Below are positions 17,652 through 26,602 of a DNA stretch of 50,300 bases, piece after piece (the first letter of the stretch is position 1; every line of letters starts with the position of its first letter). The notes beneath the pieces are model-generated. The model did not search any database. It was given only the letters and a program-made list of their open reading frames with translations, and was not told the DNA's origin. The position numbers and the translations under genes are program-made. Where the stretch lies: the NCBI GenBank assembly GCA_947374315.1, contig CANCBK010000008.1:1-50300 (forward strand), written 5' to 3'. The DNA comes from Burkholderiaceae bacterium. GTDB lineage: Bacteria > Pseudomonadota > Gammaproteobacteria > Burkholderiales > Burkholderiaceae.

Positions 17652-19154
17652 TTACTCTTCTACGAAAGCCTCTTCACGAGTTTTCTTAACGGCTGGTAAG
17701 GCTACGATCACCACCAAGAGGGCTGCCGCGATGAGCAGGCCCAAAGACAGTGGGCGCGTTAGGAAGGTTGTAAAGTCACCGCGGGATAGTAGCAAGGCTC
17801 GGCGGAAGTTCTCTTCCATCATCGGTCCGAGTACGAAACCCAAGAGCAAAGGAGGGGGTTCACAGCCTAGTTTAAAGAAGAGGTAGCCAATTATGCCAAA
17901 AGCAGCAGTGATGTAGACGTCAAATACGGCATTGTTCACGGTATATACGCCAATACAGCAGAACACCAAAATAGCTGGGTACATAAAGCGGTAGGGAATC
18001 TTCAAGAGCTTCACCCAAATACCGATGAGTGGCAAGTTCAAGAGAATCAACATCACATTACCAATCCACATGGATGCGATCAGACCCCAGAACAAAGCTG
18101 GGTTGCTGGTCATCACCTGTGGGCCTGGCTGAATATTGTGAATCGTCATCGCGCCAACCATCAAGGCCATCACAGCGTTTGGTGGAATACCCAAGGTGAG
18201 CAATGGAATGAAGGAGGTTTGGGCTGCGGCATTATTGGCTGATTCTGGGCCTGCAACACCCTCAATCGCGCCTTTACCAAACTCATGGCTGTATTTAGAA
18301 GATTTTTTCTCGACTGAGTAGGCGCCAAAGGATGCTAGGGCTGCACCACCACCTGGCAAAATTCCGAGGATTGAGCCAATTGCTGTGCCGCGCAAGATGG
18401 ATGGAATCATGCGCTTCACATCTTCCTTGGTCGGGATCATGGTGGTCATCTTGTTCAAGAAGCCTTCATCCTCACCTTTTTTCTCAAGATTGCCCATGAT
18501 TTCAGCAAAACCAAATACACCCATCGCAACAGCTACGAAGCCGATGCCATCACTTAATTCAGGAATATCAAACGCATAGCGCGATACACCAGAATTGACG
18601 TCGGTACCAATCAAGCCCATCAAGAGTCCAAGGATGATCATGCCGATCGCCTTGATCAAAGAGCCAGATGCTAGTACAACCGCACCAATGAGGCCCAATA
18701 CCATCAGGGAGAAGTACTCGGCAGGGCCAAACTTAAATGCCAATTGGGATAGTGGCGCCGCAAATGCAGCCAATACCAAGGTTGCTACGCAACCAGCAAA
18801 GAAAGAGCCCATGCCGGCGGTGAAGAGGGCTACACCCGCTCGACCATTCCTGGCCATTTGGTAGCCATCGATCGCCGTCACCACCGAGGATGTTTCCCCT
18901 GGGATGTTAAGCAAAATAGCAGTAGTGGAGCCGCCGTACTGTGAGCCGTAGTAAATACCAGCCAACATAATGAGAGCAGCAATTGGGGGCAGTGCGTAAG
19001 TGGCTGGCAACAACATCGCGATTGTCGCGATAGGGCCCAGGCCTGGTAAAACGCCAATTAAGGTACCCAAAACACAGCCAATTAAGCAATAAAGGAGGTT
19101 TTGTAAGGTAAATGCGGTATCGAAACCGAGGGCTAAATTAGCAAATAAGTCCAT
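17652..19154 (-). CDS. tctA: Tripartite tricarboxylate transporter, large permease TctA
   Basis: TctA is the 10-12-helix permease of the TTT family. It imports tricarboxylates or related organic acids using an ion gradient together with TctB and a periplasmic TctC/Bug binding protein. The 500-residue protein is almost wholly hydrophobic. It shows the family segments GTLIGVLPGLGPIATIAMLLP near residue 34, YYGSQYGGSTTAILLNIPGE near residue 68, GILPGGGAALASFGAY around residue 265, and PLLTLGIPPNAVMALM. It follows tctB by about 20 bp in the order tctB-tctA. No tctC-like gene is present here, so the binding protein must be encoded elsewhere or be shared. The substrate cannot be read from the sequence. 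Confidence 0.93.
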   Translation of the reverse strand: MDLFANLALGFDTAFTLQNLLYCLIGCVLGTLIGVLPGLGPIATIAMLLPATYALPPIAALIMLAGIYYGSQYGGSTTAILLNIPGETSSVVTAIDGYQMARNGRAGVALFTAGMGSFFAGCVATLVLAAFAAPLSQLAFKFGPAEYFSLMVLGLIGAVVLASGSLIKAIGMIILGLLMGLIGTDVNSGVSRYAFDIPELSDGIGFVAVAMGVFGFAEIMGNLEKKGEDEGFLNKMTTMIPTKEDVKRMIPSILRGTAIGSILGILPGGGAALASFGAYSVEKKSSKYSHEFGKGAIEGVAGPESANNAAAQTSFIPLLTLGIPPNAVMALMVGAMTIHNIQPGPQVMTSNPALFWGLIASMWIGNVMLILLNLPLIGIWVKLLKIPYRFMYPAILVFCCIGVYTVNNAVFDVYITAAFGIIGYLFFKLGCEPPPLLLGFVLGPMMEENFRRALLLSRGDFTTFLTRPLSLGLLIAAALLVVIVALPAVKKTREEAFVEE

Positions 19155-19173
19155 TTTTCAGTATCCCGGTTCG

Positions 19174-19632
19174 TTATTGAAGAAAGAAAGGCAATAATGG
19201 GAACTGAAGTTTCAGCCCCAATACGAACACCGAATAGGTGAAGATCACTAGGAAGACGGCATTGATCAATGTGCCCTTCCAGTGAAATTCATGACTAGCA
19301 CTGGCTGACATAAATACCAGCACAAATACAGCTACAACAAAGCCCATGGTTGACAGGAGCAGGCCGTAAAGAATTACGGAACCAGTGATTAAGCCAATGA
19401 TGCGCCAGTTAAATTTAGGAATGCTTTCAATTGCCGCGGTAGCTCTTAAAGATTTCACGAGTACCAATAATCCTAAAAGGGTCATCAGAATGCCAAGAAA
19501 GAAGGGGAAATAGCCCGGCCCCATTTTGGCCGCAGTACCCATTTGATATTGCGTGGCGACGATCGTAAAGAATAGGCCGATGACCATATACATGACCCCC
19601 GCCCCAAAATCCCGTTGATTGCGAATTTTCAA
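19174..19632 (-). CDS. tctB: Tripartite tricarboxylate transporter, small permease TctB
   Basis: TctB is the four-helix small subunit of the transporter. The start is decided by AAGGAG seven bases before a TTG codon, giving a 152-residue protein that begins (M)KIRNQRDFGAGVMYMVIG. The frame stays open 62 codons further upstream, but that part lacks membrane character and crosses the alaS promoter and start. Hydrophobic segments lie near residues 10-30, 45-65, 83-120 and 128-148, and KMGPGYFPFFLGILMTLLG is a family signature. It is the first gene of tctB-tctA. It diverges from alaS with about 125 bp between starts. Confidence 0.88.
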   Translation of the reverse strand: MKIRNQRDFGAGVMYMVIGLFFTIVATQYQMGTAAKMGPGYFPFFLGILMTLLGLLVLVKSLRATAAIESIPKFNWRIIGLITGSVILYGLLLSTMGFVVAVFVLVFMSASASHEFHWKGTLINAVFLVIFTYSVFVLGLKLQFPLLPFFLQ

Positions 19633-19722
19633 GTTGCTCTCCTTGTTTATCGACTTAAATGCCGATCTATTTATTAAATGTTGGCTGATTGTAAGACAGA
19701 ATAAGAGCAGTCTTATTAGGGT

Positions 19723-19751
19723 TTGCCCCTGACTAGTGCCAATGCGATAAT
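19723..19751 (+). promoter_or_regulatory. Sigma-70-type promoter of alaS
   Basis: TTGCCC (19723-19728) and GATAAT (19746-19751) are separated by exactly 17 bases. The -10 ends seven bases before the alaS ATG, so the expected start site falls on or next to the start codon. No Shine-Dalgarno is present between them. Confidence 0.65.
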
Positions 19752-19758
19752 TATTCTC

Positions 19759-22383
19759 ATGAAAGTCTCTCAAATTCGCCAGGCGTACCTGGACTACTTC
19801 GCCCAAAAAGGCCATCAAATTGTTCCCTCTAGCGCTGTAGTGCCAGGGGATGATCCAACCCTGTTATTTACCAATGCTGGGATGAATCAATTTAAGGACG
19901 TCTTTTTAGGCTTTGATAAGCGCCCCTATCACCGTGCAACCACGGCTCAGAAATGCATTCGGGCTGGTGGCAAACATAACGATTTGGATAATGTGGGCTA
20001 TACAGCCCGTCATCACACCTTTTTTGAGATGTTGGGTAATTTCTCATTTGGCGATTACTTTAAGAAGGAGGCAATCCAGTTTGCTTGGGACTTATTGACG
20101 GACGTATTCAAGCTTCCCGAGGAAAAATTGCTCGTCACGGTTTATGCGGAAGATGATGAGGCTTACGAGATTTGGAATAAACAAATCGGTGTTCCGGCTG
20201 AACGCATTATTCGGATAGGCGATAACAAGGGCGCCCGTTACGCCTCAGATAATTTCTGGATGATGGGTGACACAGGCCCATGCGGTCCATGTACTGAGAT
20301 TTTTTATGACCATGGCCCTCACATTGCTGGTGGCCCTCCTGGTAGCCCGGACGAAGATGGTGATCGCTATATTGAGATCTGGAATAACGTCTTCATGCAG
20401 TTCAACCGCGACGAAGCAGGCAATATGAATCCTTTGCCTAAGCCTAGCGTTGACACGGGCATGGGTCTTGAGCGTATTGCAGCGGTATTGCAGGATGTGC
20501 ACTCTAACTATGAGATTGATCTTTTTGTAAATTTACTCAAGGCGGCTAAAGAAGTGGTCGATGGTGCTGGGGGTGAGAATTGCGATCCCGCTAGCCCGTC
20601 GCTGAAAGTGATTGCTGATCATATTCGTGCCTGTAGCTTTATCGTCGTAGATGGAGTGATTCCTGGTAATGCGGGCCGTGGCTATGTACTACGCCGTATT
20701 ACTCGCCGCGCGATTCGTCATGGCTACAAATTGGGCGCTCGCAAACCATTTTTCTATCAGCTCGTTCCAGCGCTGGTGAAAGAGATGGGCGTGGCTTATC
20801 CAGAATTGCAGGCATCGAAAGATAAAGTGAGTGAAGTCATTAAGCAAGAGGAAGAACGCTTCTTTCAGACAATTGCCAATGGCATGGAGATTCTGGAGAG
20901 TGCGCTTGCTGGCGGTGCGAAGACGATTGATGGTGAAACCGCTTTCCGTCTACACGATACCTTTGGCTTCCCTTTAGACCTCACTGCTGACGTTTGTCGC
21001 GAGCGTGATGTGACGGTGGATGCTGAAGGTTTTGAATTGGCAATGCAAAAGCAGCGCGATCAAGCCAGAGCCGCCGGTAAGTTCAAGGTTGCGCAAGGCT
21101 TAGAGTATTCCGGTAAACCAACCCAATTTCATGGTTACGACACTCTCAAGCATGAAGGCGCCAAAGTCACCGCACTTTATGTTGATGGCTCCGCAGTTCA
21201 GTCCGTGAAGGCGGGTGATGCAGCTGTGATTGTTTTAGATAACACGCCTTTTTATGCTGAGTCTGGTGGACAGGTAGGCGACAAGGGTGAGTTGCGTAAT
21301 GAGACAGTGCGTTTTGCTGTTGATGACACCTTCAAGATTCAAGCGGATGTTTTTGGACATCAAGGTGAAGTGCTGGAAGGTGAACTGAAGGTAGGGGATG
21401 CGCTCAATGCCTTAGTGGATGTTGAGCAAAGAACTGAAACCATGCGCAATCACAGTGCAACACACATCTTGCATAAAGCATTGCGCGAAGTGCTAGGTGA
21501 TCATGTTCAGCAAAAGGGATCTTTGGTCGATGCCGCCAAAACCCGTTTTGACTTTACCCACAACGCCCCAATCACAGCGGCTCAGATTCGTCGCGTTGAA
21601 GATATTGTGAATGCGGAAATTTTGGCCAATACTGCGACTTCCGGGAAAGTGATGTCATTGGATGATGCGCAAAGAACTGGCGCCATGATGCTCTTTGGTG
21701 AGAAATATGGCGATGAGGTTCGTGTTCTAGAAATTGGTAGCTCGAAAGAATTGTGTGGCGGCACTCATGTGGCGCGCACTGGCGATATCGGTAGCCTGAA
21801 GATTGTTTCGGAGGGCGGTGTTGCTGCAGGCATCCGTCGTGTGGAAGCTGTCACCGGTAAAAATGCCTTGCATTTCTTGCAAGGCATGGAGGATAGGATT
21901 AATGAAGCGGCGGCAATTCTTAAAACCCATCCTGGTGATTTGGTCAATCGCGTAGCCCAACTCCAAGAAAGCTTGCGCCAGGCTGAGCGTGAGCTGGATA
22001 AAGTGAACTCTAAATTTGCCGCAAGCCAGGGCGATGAGTTGGCAACCCAGGCGATTGATGTCAATGGTTTGAAAGTATTGGCAGTCCGTCTAGATGGAGC
22101 TGATGCACAAGTATTACGCGAGACCATGGATGCTTTAAAGGCGAAATTAAAGACGGCAGCGATTGTGTTGGCCTCGGTACAGGGTGATAAAGTCAGTTTG
22201 ATTGCTGGCGTTACTGCAGACTCGATTGCTAAAGTGAAAGCAGGTGACTTGGTGAACTTCGTTGCTCAGCAGGTGGGTGGTAAGGGTGGCGGCAAGCCTG
22301 AGATGGCGATGGCTGGCGGTACTGACCCTAGTAAATTGGGCGCAGCTTTAGCTGGTGTGAAAGATTGGGTGGCCTCCAAATGA
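19759..22383 (+). CDS. alaS: Alanyl-tRNA synthetase
   Basis: A class II synthetase that charges tRNA-Ala and removes mischarged Ser and Gly. From the ATG of [14 protein letters not shown] the protein is 874 residues, the normal length. Class II catalytic motifs appear in the first 250 residues ([46 protein letters not shown]). The editing-domain zinc ligands are H565 and H569 (HSATH) and C666 and H670 (CGGTH). A coiled-coil linker follows, then a C-terminal domain with the glycine-rich [17 protein letters not shown]. In-frame codons before this ATG lie inside the promoter. Its stop overlaps the tusA start (ATGA), indicating translational coupling. Confidence 0.97.
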   Translation: MKVSQIRQAYLDYFAQKGHQIVPSSAVVPGDDPTLLFTNAGMNQFKDVFLGFDKRPYHRATTAQKCIRAGGKHNDLDNVGYTARHHTFFEMLGNFSFGDYFKKEAIQFAWDLLTDVFKLPEEKLLVTVYAEDDEAYEIWNKQIGVPAERIIRIGDNKGARYASDNFWMMGDTGPCGPCTEIFYDHGPHIAGGPPGSPDEDGDRYIEIWNNVFMQFNRDEAGNMNPLPKPSVDTGMGLERIAAVLQDVHSNYEIDLFVNLLKAAKEVVDGAGGENCDPASPSLKVIADHIRACSFIVVDGVIPGNAGRGYVLRRITRRAIRHGYKLGARKPFFYQLVPALVKEMGVAYPELQASKDKVSEVIKQEEERFFQTIANGMEILESALAGGAKTIDGETAFRLHDTFGFPLDLTADVCRERDVTVDAEGFELAMQKQRDQARAAGKFKVAQGLEYSGKPTQFHGYDTLKHEGAKVTALYVDGSAVQSVKAGDAAVIVLDNTPFYAESGGQVGDKGELRNETVRFAVDDTFKIQADVFGHQGEVLEGELKVGDALNALVDVEQRTETMRNHSATHILHKALREVLGDHVQQKGSLVDAAKTRFDFTHNAPITAAQIRRVEDIVNAEILANTATSGKVMSLDDAQRTGAMMLFGEKYGDEVRVLEIGSSKELCGGTHVARTGDIGSLKIVSEGGVAAGIRRVEAVTGKNALHFLQGMEDRINEAAAILKTHPGDLVNRVAQLQESLRQAERELDKVNSKFAASQGDELATQAIDVNGLKVLAVRLDGADAQVLRETMDALKAKLKTAAIVLASVQGDKVSLIAGVTADSIAKVKAGDLVNFVAQQVGGKGGGKPEMAMAGGTDPSKLGAALAGVKDWVASK

Positions 22384-22619
22384 GTGATGCGATCGAATTT
22401 AATCTCGAAGTCGATGCCATTGGTATGAATTGCCCACTTCCCATTTTGCGTACCAAAAAAGCTTTAGCCACAATGCAGTCAGGCGAAGTCTTAAAAGTAA
22501 AAGCTACCGATGCGGGGGCTGCTCATGACTTTCCAGCATTTGCGAAACAGACAGGCAATGAGCTTCTCTCTAGTTCTACTGACGGGGATGTTTTAGTTTT
22601 CTTTTTGAAGAGAAGATAA
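22380..22619 (+). CDS. tusA: TusA-family sulfur carrier protein
   Basis: A 79-residue SirA/TusA-fold protein that carries persulfide sulfur on a cysteine, for example toward tRNA thiolation or cofactor synthesis. The hallmark CPxP motif is at residues 18-21 ([15 protein letters not shown]), and the second half [22 protein letters not shown] is the typical fold ending. The ATG overlaps the alaS stop by four bases. A GTG five codons earlier is possible but lies within alaS. Its place behind alaS suggests co-expression with a tRNA-charging enzyme; the actual sulfur acceptor is unknown. Another sulfur-transfer gene, sseA-like, is at 35796 but is unlinked. Confidence 0.88.
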   Translation: MSDAIEFNLEVDAIGMNCPLPILRTKKALATMQSGEVLKVKATDAGAAHDFPAFAKQTGNELLSSSTDGDVLVFFLKRR

Positions 22620-22644
22620 GAGTAAGCAAAAATAAGAAATGCCA

Positions 22645-22685
22645 AGTACTAAAGAGTTAAAGCAATACAGTACTAAAGCGCTAAA
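22645..22685 (+). repeat. Short imperfect direct repeat downstream of tusA
   Basis: AGTACTAAAGAGTTAAA (22645-22661) recurs as AGTACTAAAGCGCTAAA (22669-22685), matching at 15 of 17 positions. The copies are 24 bases apart and lie just before the terminator. No function is evident. Confidence 0.6.
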
Positions 22686-22724
22686 ACAAAAAAGGCAGAG
22701 AGTGATTCTGCCTTTTTTGTTTTT
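22683..22724. terminator. Bidirectional terminator between tusA and galU
   Basis: GGCAGA / TCTGCC with a seven-base loop is extended by A-rich and T-rich arms (AAAACAAAAAA and TTTTTTGTTTTT). It suits both the alaS-tusA and the valS-galU transcripts. Confidence 0.92.
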
Positions 22725-22750
22725 ATCTCTCAGGAGATAGGGGGTGAAGC

Positions 22751-23635
22751 CTAAATTAAAGAGCGGCTCTTCAAGTACGCGGCAAACTCAGTGCTGACTT
22801 CTGGGTGACGTAAGGCAAATTCAACGGAAGCCTTGAGATAACCCAATTTGCTGCCGCAGTCATAACGCACGCCATCATATTCATAGGCAAATACCGGCTC
22901 TTCTTTTAGCAAAGAGGCAATCGCATCTGTCAGCTGAATTTCACCGCCAGCACCTGGTTTGAGATTGCGAATGTGCTTAAAGATGTCGGAGGACAAAACA
23001 TAACGACCCACTACCGCGAGATTAGATGGTGCATCTTTAGGCTGTGGTTTTTCCACAATGCCATTTAGACGATAAATGCCTTTAGATACCTCGGTCCCCG
23101 CAACAATTCCGTATGAGCTGCTTTTTGCTGGATCAATTTTTTCTACGGCTACGACGGATCCATTTTGCTGATCAAATACTTTAAGCATTTGCTTAAGTAC
23201 CGGTGGCTGACCATCAAGCAAGTCATCTGCAAGGATGATGGCAAAAGGCTCATCGCGCACGAGCTTTTCCGCACATAAGACGGCATGACCTAGGCCTAGC
23301 GCCTCGGGTTGGCGAACATAAACGCAATCGACATGACTTGGTTTGACGCTGCGCACGATCTCTAGAAGGGCTTGCTTATTCTTTGCTTCGAGTTCTGCTT
23401 CTAATTCGTAGGCTTTATCAAAGTGATCCTCGATCGCACGTTTGCTGCGACCAGTTACAAAAATCATTTCGGTAATGCCGGCAGCGATCGCCTCTTCAAC
23501 AGCATACTGAATGAGGGGCTTATCCACCACATTGAGCATCTCTTTAGGGCTAGCCTTGGTAGCTGGCAAGAAGCGCGTTCCCAATCCTGCGACTGGGAAG
23601 ACTGCTTTGGTAACCGCTTTAGTGCTTAATGGCAT
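22751..23635 (-). CDS. galU: UTP-glucose-1-phosphate uridylyltransferase
   Basis: GalU makes UDP-glucose from UTP and glucose-1-phosphate, feeding envelope polysaccharide synthesis. The 294-residue protein has the nucleotide-binding start [22 protein letters not shown], the sugar-binding [30 protein letters not shown], and [12 protein letters not shown], all diagnostic of bacterial GalU. GGAA lies shortly before the ATG. It follows valS by 42 bp on the same strand and is probably transcribed with it. No sugar or capsule genes are nearby. Confidence 0.96.
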   Translation of the reverse strand: MPLSTKAVTKAVFPVAGLGTRFLPATKASPKEMLNVVDKPLIQYAVEEAIAAGITEMIFVTGRSKRAIEDHFDKAYELEAELEAKNKQALLEIVRSVKPSHVDCVYVRQPEALGLGHAVLCAEKLVRDEPFAIILADDLLDGQPPVLKQMLKVFDQQNGSVVAVEKIDPAKSSSYGIVAGTEVSKGIYRLNGIVEKPQPKDAPSNLAVVGRYVLSSDIFKHIRNLKPGAGGEIQLTDAIASLLKEEPVFAYEYDGVRYDCGSKLGYLKASVEFALRHPEVSTEFAAYLKSRSLI

Positions 23636-23677
23636 GGTAATTCCGATCGCTTTACGCTTTACTTTAATTCACTGCTC

Positions 23678-26578
23678 TTATTTCAGCCGTTCTAATTGTG
23701 CAACAAGCTTCTCATGGTTTTGCTCAAAGCCAGCAAGACGTTGTTTTTCTTGGGCAACTACCTCTTCCGGGGCGCGAGCCACAAAGCTTTCGTTACCCAG
23801 TTTGCTGCGTGCTTTGGTGATCTCATTGGCCAAGCGCTCAATTTCTTTGCCCAGACGAATTCTCTCGGCCGCCACATCCACTTCAATTTTGAGTAAGAGC
23901 TTGATGTCACCCACTAGAGCCATTGGGGCGCCGGGGGCATCCTTTTCTAATGCGGATTCATCGTCATAAATTTTGACTTCAGAAAGCTTGGCTAGCGCAG
24001 TTAAGTAAGGGCTAGCCTGTTTTAAGAAGTCTGATGGCCCACTAATCCAGAGCGGCACTCTTAATGCTGGGGATACCTGCATCTCGCCACGCAGGTTGCG
24101 GCAAGCATCCACGATAGATTTAATTTGAACAACCCAAGCTTCGCTCTTCTCATCAATCTTATCGAGTTGAGCAAGCGGGTAAGGTTGCAGCGCGATGGTT
24201 TGCTTATCTTGTTTGGTTAGCTCTTTACCAACCTTGGGTCCAACTGTTTGCCAAAGTGTTTCAGTAATGAATGGAATAAGGGGGTGAGCCATCCGCAGAA
24301 TAGTTTCTAGAACGCGCAAGAGTGTGCGTCGGGTAGCGCGTTGCTGTGCTGGTGTCCCGGTCTGCAATTGAACCTTTGCTAACTCCAGGTACCAATCGCA
24401 ATATTCATCCCAAACGAATTGATAAATGCTGGTAGCGATATTGTCAAAGCGGTAGTTTTCAAACCCTTTGGCGACGTCAGCCTCTGTTCTTTGTAGCAGC
24501 GAAACAATCCATTTATCTGCGGGTGAGAAATCCAAGTAACCTTCTGGACCGCATTGGTTGTTACAGGGAGCAAAGCCATTTGCTTCATCATTGCCGGGGC
24601 AATTCATGAGAACAAAGCGCGTGGCATTCCAAAGCTTGTTACAGAAATTACGATAGCCTTCGCAGCGCTTCTGATCAAAGTTAATGTTGCGACCAAGAGA
24701 TGCGAGTGAGGCGAAGGTAAAGCGTAGGGCATCCGTACCAAATGCGGGAATGCCTTCCGGAAACTCTTTCTTGGTTTTTTTACCAATACTTTCGGCTTGC
24801 TTAGGATTCATCAAGCCGGTAGTGCGCTTGGCGACTAAGTCTTCAATCTTGATGCCGTCAATCAAATCAATTGGGTCCAAAGTATTGCCCTTGGACTTAC
24901 TCATTTTTTGGCCTTCAGCATCGCGCACTAACCCATGCACATACACTGTATGAAACGGCACCTTACCGGTGAAGTGGCAAGTCATCATTACCATCCGAGC
25001 TACCCAGAAGAAGATGATGTCAAAACCTGTTACCAAAACAGAGGAAGGCAGGAAGTGGTTGAGCGCAGGCGTTTCGTCTGGCCAGCCTAATGAGCTAAAG
25101 GGCACTAGTGCGGAGCTAAACCAGGTATCTAAGACGTCTGGATCGCGATGGAGTTGGCCGTTATAGCCGGCGGTGGTAGCTTTGGCTTTGGCCTCTTCTT
25201 CAGAGCGAGCCACAAAGATTTGCCCATCATCGCCATACCAGGCCGGGATTTGATGGCCCCACCAGAGTTGACGCGAGATACACCAGTCTTGAATGTTTTC
25301 TAACCACTGGGTATACGTGCTAATCCAATTTTCTGGAACAAGTTTGATATCACCTTTGGTTACCGCATCTAATGCGGCGCCAGCAATCGATGAGCCAGGT
25401 TGATATTTGTTATCAGGGCTGGGCTTGGATACCGCAACAAACCATTGGTCCGTGAGCATGGGCTCAATGATAGTTTGAGTGCGATCGCCGCGTGGCACCA
25501 TCAATTTGTGGGGCTGAACTTTATCTAATAGTCCTGCGGCTTCAAGATCAGCAACAACTTGTTTGCGCGCGGCGAAGCGTTCGAGGCCTTGGTATGGCGC
25601 GGGCGCATTCTCATTAATCTTCGCATCTAAAGTCAGGATATTAATGAGGGGAAGTTGATGGCGTTGTCCAACTGCGTAGTCGTTGAAATCATGGGCTGGC
25701 GTGACTTTTACAACGCCAGTACCAAACGCTAAGTCAACATAGTCATCCGCAATAATCGGAATCTCGCGATTGCAAAGTGGAAGTTGCGCCGACTTACCGA
25801 TGAGGTGTTTATAGCGTTCGTCTTCGGGGTTCACCATCACTGCGACGTCGCCCAATAAGGTTTCTGGGCGAGTGGTAGCAACGGTCAGGTGTCCAGAGCC
25901 ATCAGCCAATGGATATCGGATGTGCCACATGGAGCCATCTTCTTCCTCGCTGACCACTTCCAAATCTGAAACTGCAGTGCCTAAAACAGGATCCCAGTTG
26001 ACGAGACGTTTGCCGCGATAAATTAAACCTTGCTCATGTAGGCGGACAAATACTTCCACTACGGCTTTGGACATTTTGCTGTCCATTGTGAAATATTCTT
26101 TACCCCAATCAATCGAAGCGCCTAGACGACGAATCTGACGGGTGATAGTCGAACCAGAAGATTCTTTCCAGTCCCAGACTTTTTCAAGAAACTTTTCACG
26201 ACCTAAATCATGACGAGACACTTTTTGTGCATCCAGTTGGCGCTCAACAACGATTTGCGTAGCAATGCCGGCGTGATCCGTACCAGGAACCCACAGGGTA
26301 TTTTTGCCAGACATGCGGGCGTGCCGCACCAGGCCATCCATGATGGTTTGGTTGAAAGCATGGCCCATATGTAATGTGCCAGTCACATTTGGCGGGGGCA
26401 ACTGAATCGAGAAATCTCCCTTGCCCTCATCTAGGGTGGCGTCGGCAATCCCTCGGCGTTCCCATTCCGGGCCCCAATAGGCTTCAATTGGGGCGGGTTC
26501 ATAGGATTTGGCAAGTTCGTCTGCGGAACTGGCTAATGGGGAGTCGGGGGAATTAGGGGTATTCGAAGCATTTGGCAT
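23678..26578 (-). CDS. valS: Valyl-tRNA synthetase
   Basis: A class I synthetase that charges tRNA-Val and edits threonine. From the ATG at 26578 it has 966 residues. The ATP-site HMGH is at 70-73 ([15 protein letters not shown]), the editing CP1 domain runs around residues 200-400 ([21 protein letters not shown]), and KMSKS is in [14 protein letters not shown]. The C-terminal coiled coil ([22 protein letters not shown]) contacts tRNA. A TTG three codons earlier is also in frame. The first 25 residues are a Ser/Pro/Asn-rich tail not common to all ValRS. Only 24 bp separate it from the divergent uvrD start. Confidence 0.97.
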   Translation of the reverse strand: MPNASNTPNSPDSPLASSADELAKSYEPAPIEAYWGPEWERRGIADATLDEGKGDFSIQLPPPNVTGTLHMGHAFNQTIMDGLVRHARMSGKNTLWVPGTDHAGIATQIVVERQLDAQKVSRHDLGREKFLEKVWDWKESSGSTITRQIRRLGASIDWGKEYFTMDSKMSKAVVEVFVRLHEQGLIYRGKRLVNWDPVLGTAVSDLEVVSEEEDGSMWHIRYPLADGSGHLTVATTRPETLLGDVAVMVNPEDERYKHLIGKSAQLPLCNREIPIIADDYVDLAFGTGVVKVTPAHDFNDYAVGQRHQLPLINILTLDAKINENAPAPYQGLERFAARKQVVADLEAAGLLDKVQPHKLMVPRGDRTQTIIEPMLTDQWFVAVSKPSPDNKYQPGSSIAGAALDAVTKGDIKLVPENWISTYTQWLENIQDWCISRQLWWGHQIPAWYGDDGQIFVARSEEEAKAKATTAGYNGQLHRDPDVLDTWFSSALVPFSSLGWPDETPALNHFLPSSVLVTGFDIIFFWVARMVMMTCHFTGKVPFHTVYVHGLVRDAEGQKMSKSKGNTLDPIDLIDGIKIEDLVAKRTTGLMNPKQAESIGKKTKKEFPEGIPAFGTDALRFTFASLASLGRNINFDQKRCEGYRNFCNKLWNATRFVLMNCPGNDEANGFAPCNNQCGPEGYLDFSPADKWIVSLLQRTEADVAKGFENYRFDNIATSIYQFVWDEYCDWYLELAKVQLQTGTPAQQRATRRTLLRVLETILRMAHPLIPFITETLWQTVGPKVGKELTKQDKQTIALQPYPLAQLDKIDEKSEAWVVQIKSIVDACRNLRGEMQVSPALRVPLWISGPSDFLKQASPYLTALAKLSEVKIYDDESALEKDAPGAPMALVGDIKLLLKIEVDVAAERIRLGKEIERLANEITKARSKLGNESFVARAPEEVVAQEKQRLAGFEQNHEKLVAQLERLK

Positions 26579-26587
26579 AAGAGGCAA

Positions 26588-26595
26588 ATTATAAT
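26588..26595. promoter_or_regulatory. Overlapping divergent -10 elements for valS and uvrD
   Basis: The core AATTATAATT holds a perfect TATAAT on the plus strand (26590-26595) and another on the minus strand (26593-26588), overlapping by four bases. The plus box ends seven bases before the uvrD ATG and the minus box nine bases before the valS ATG. The whole gap is 24 bp with no Shine-Dalgarno on either side. Clear -35 boxes are lacking. Confidence 0.5.
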
Positions 26596-26602
26596 TGGCG
26601 CG

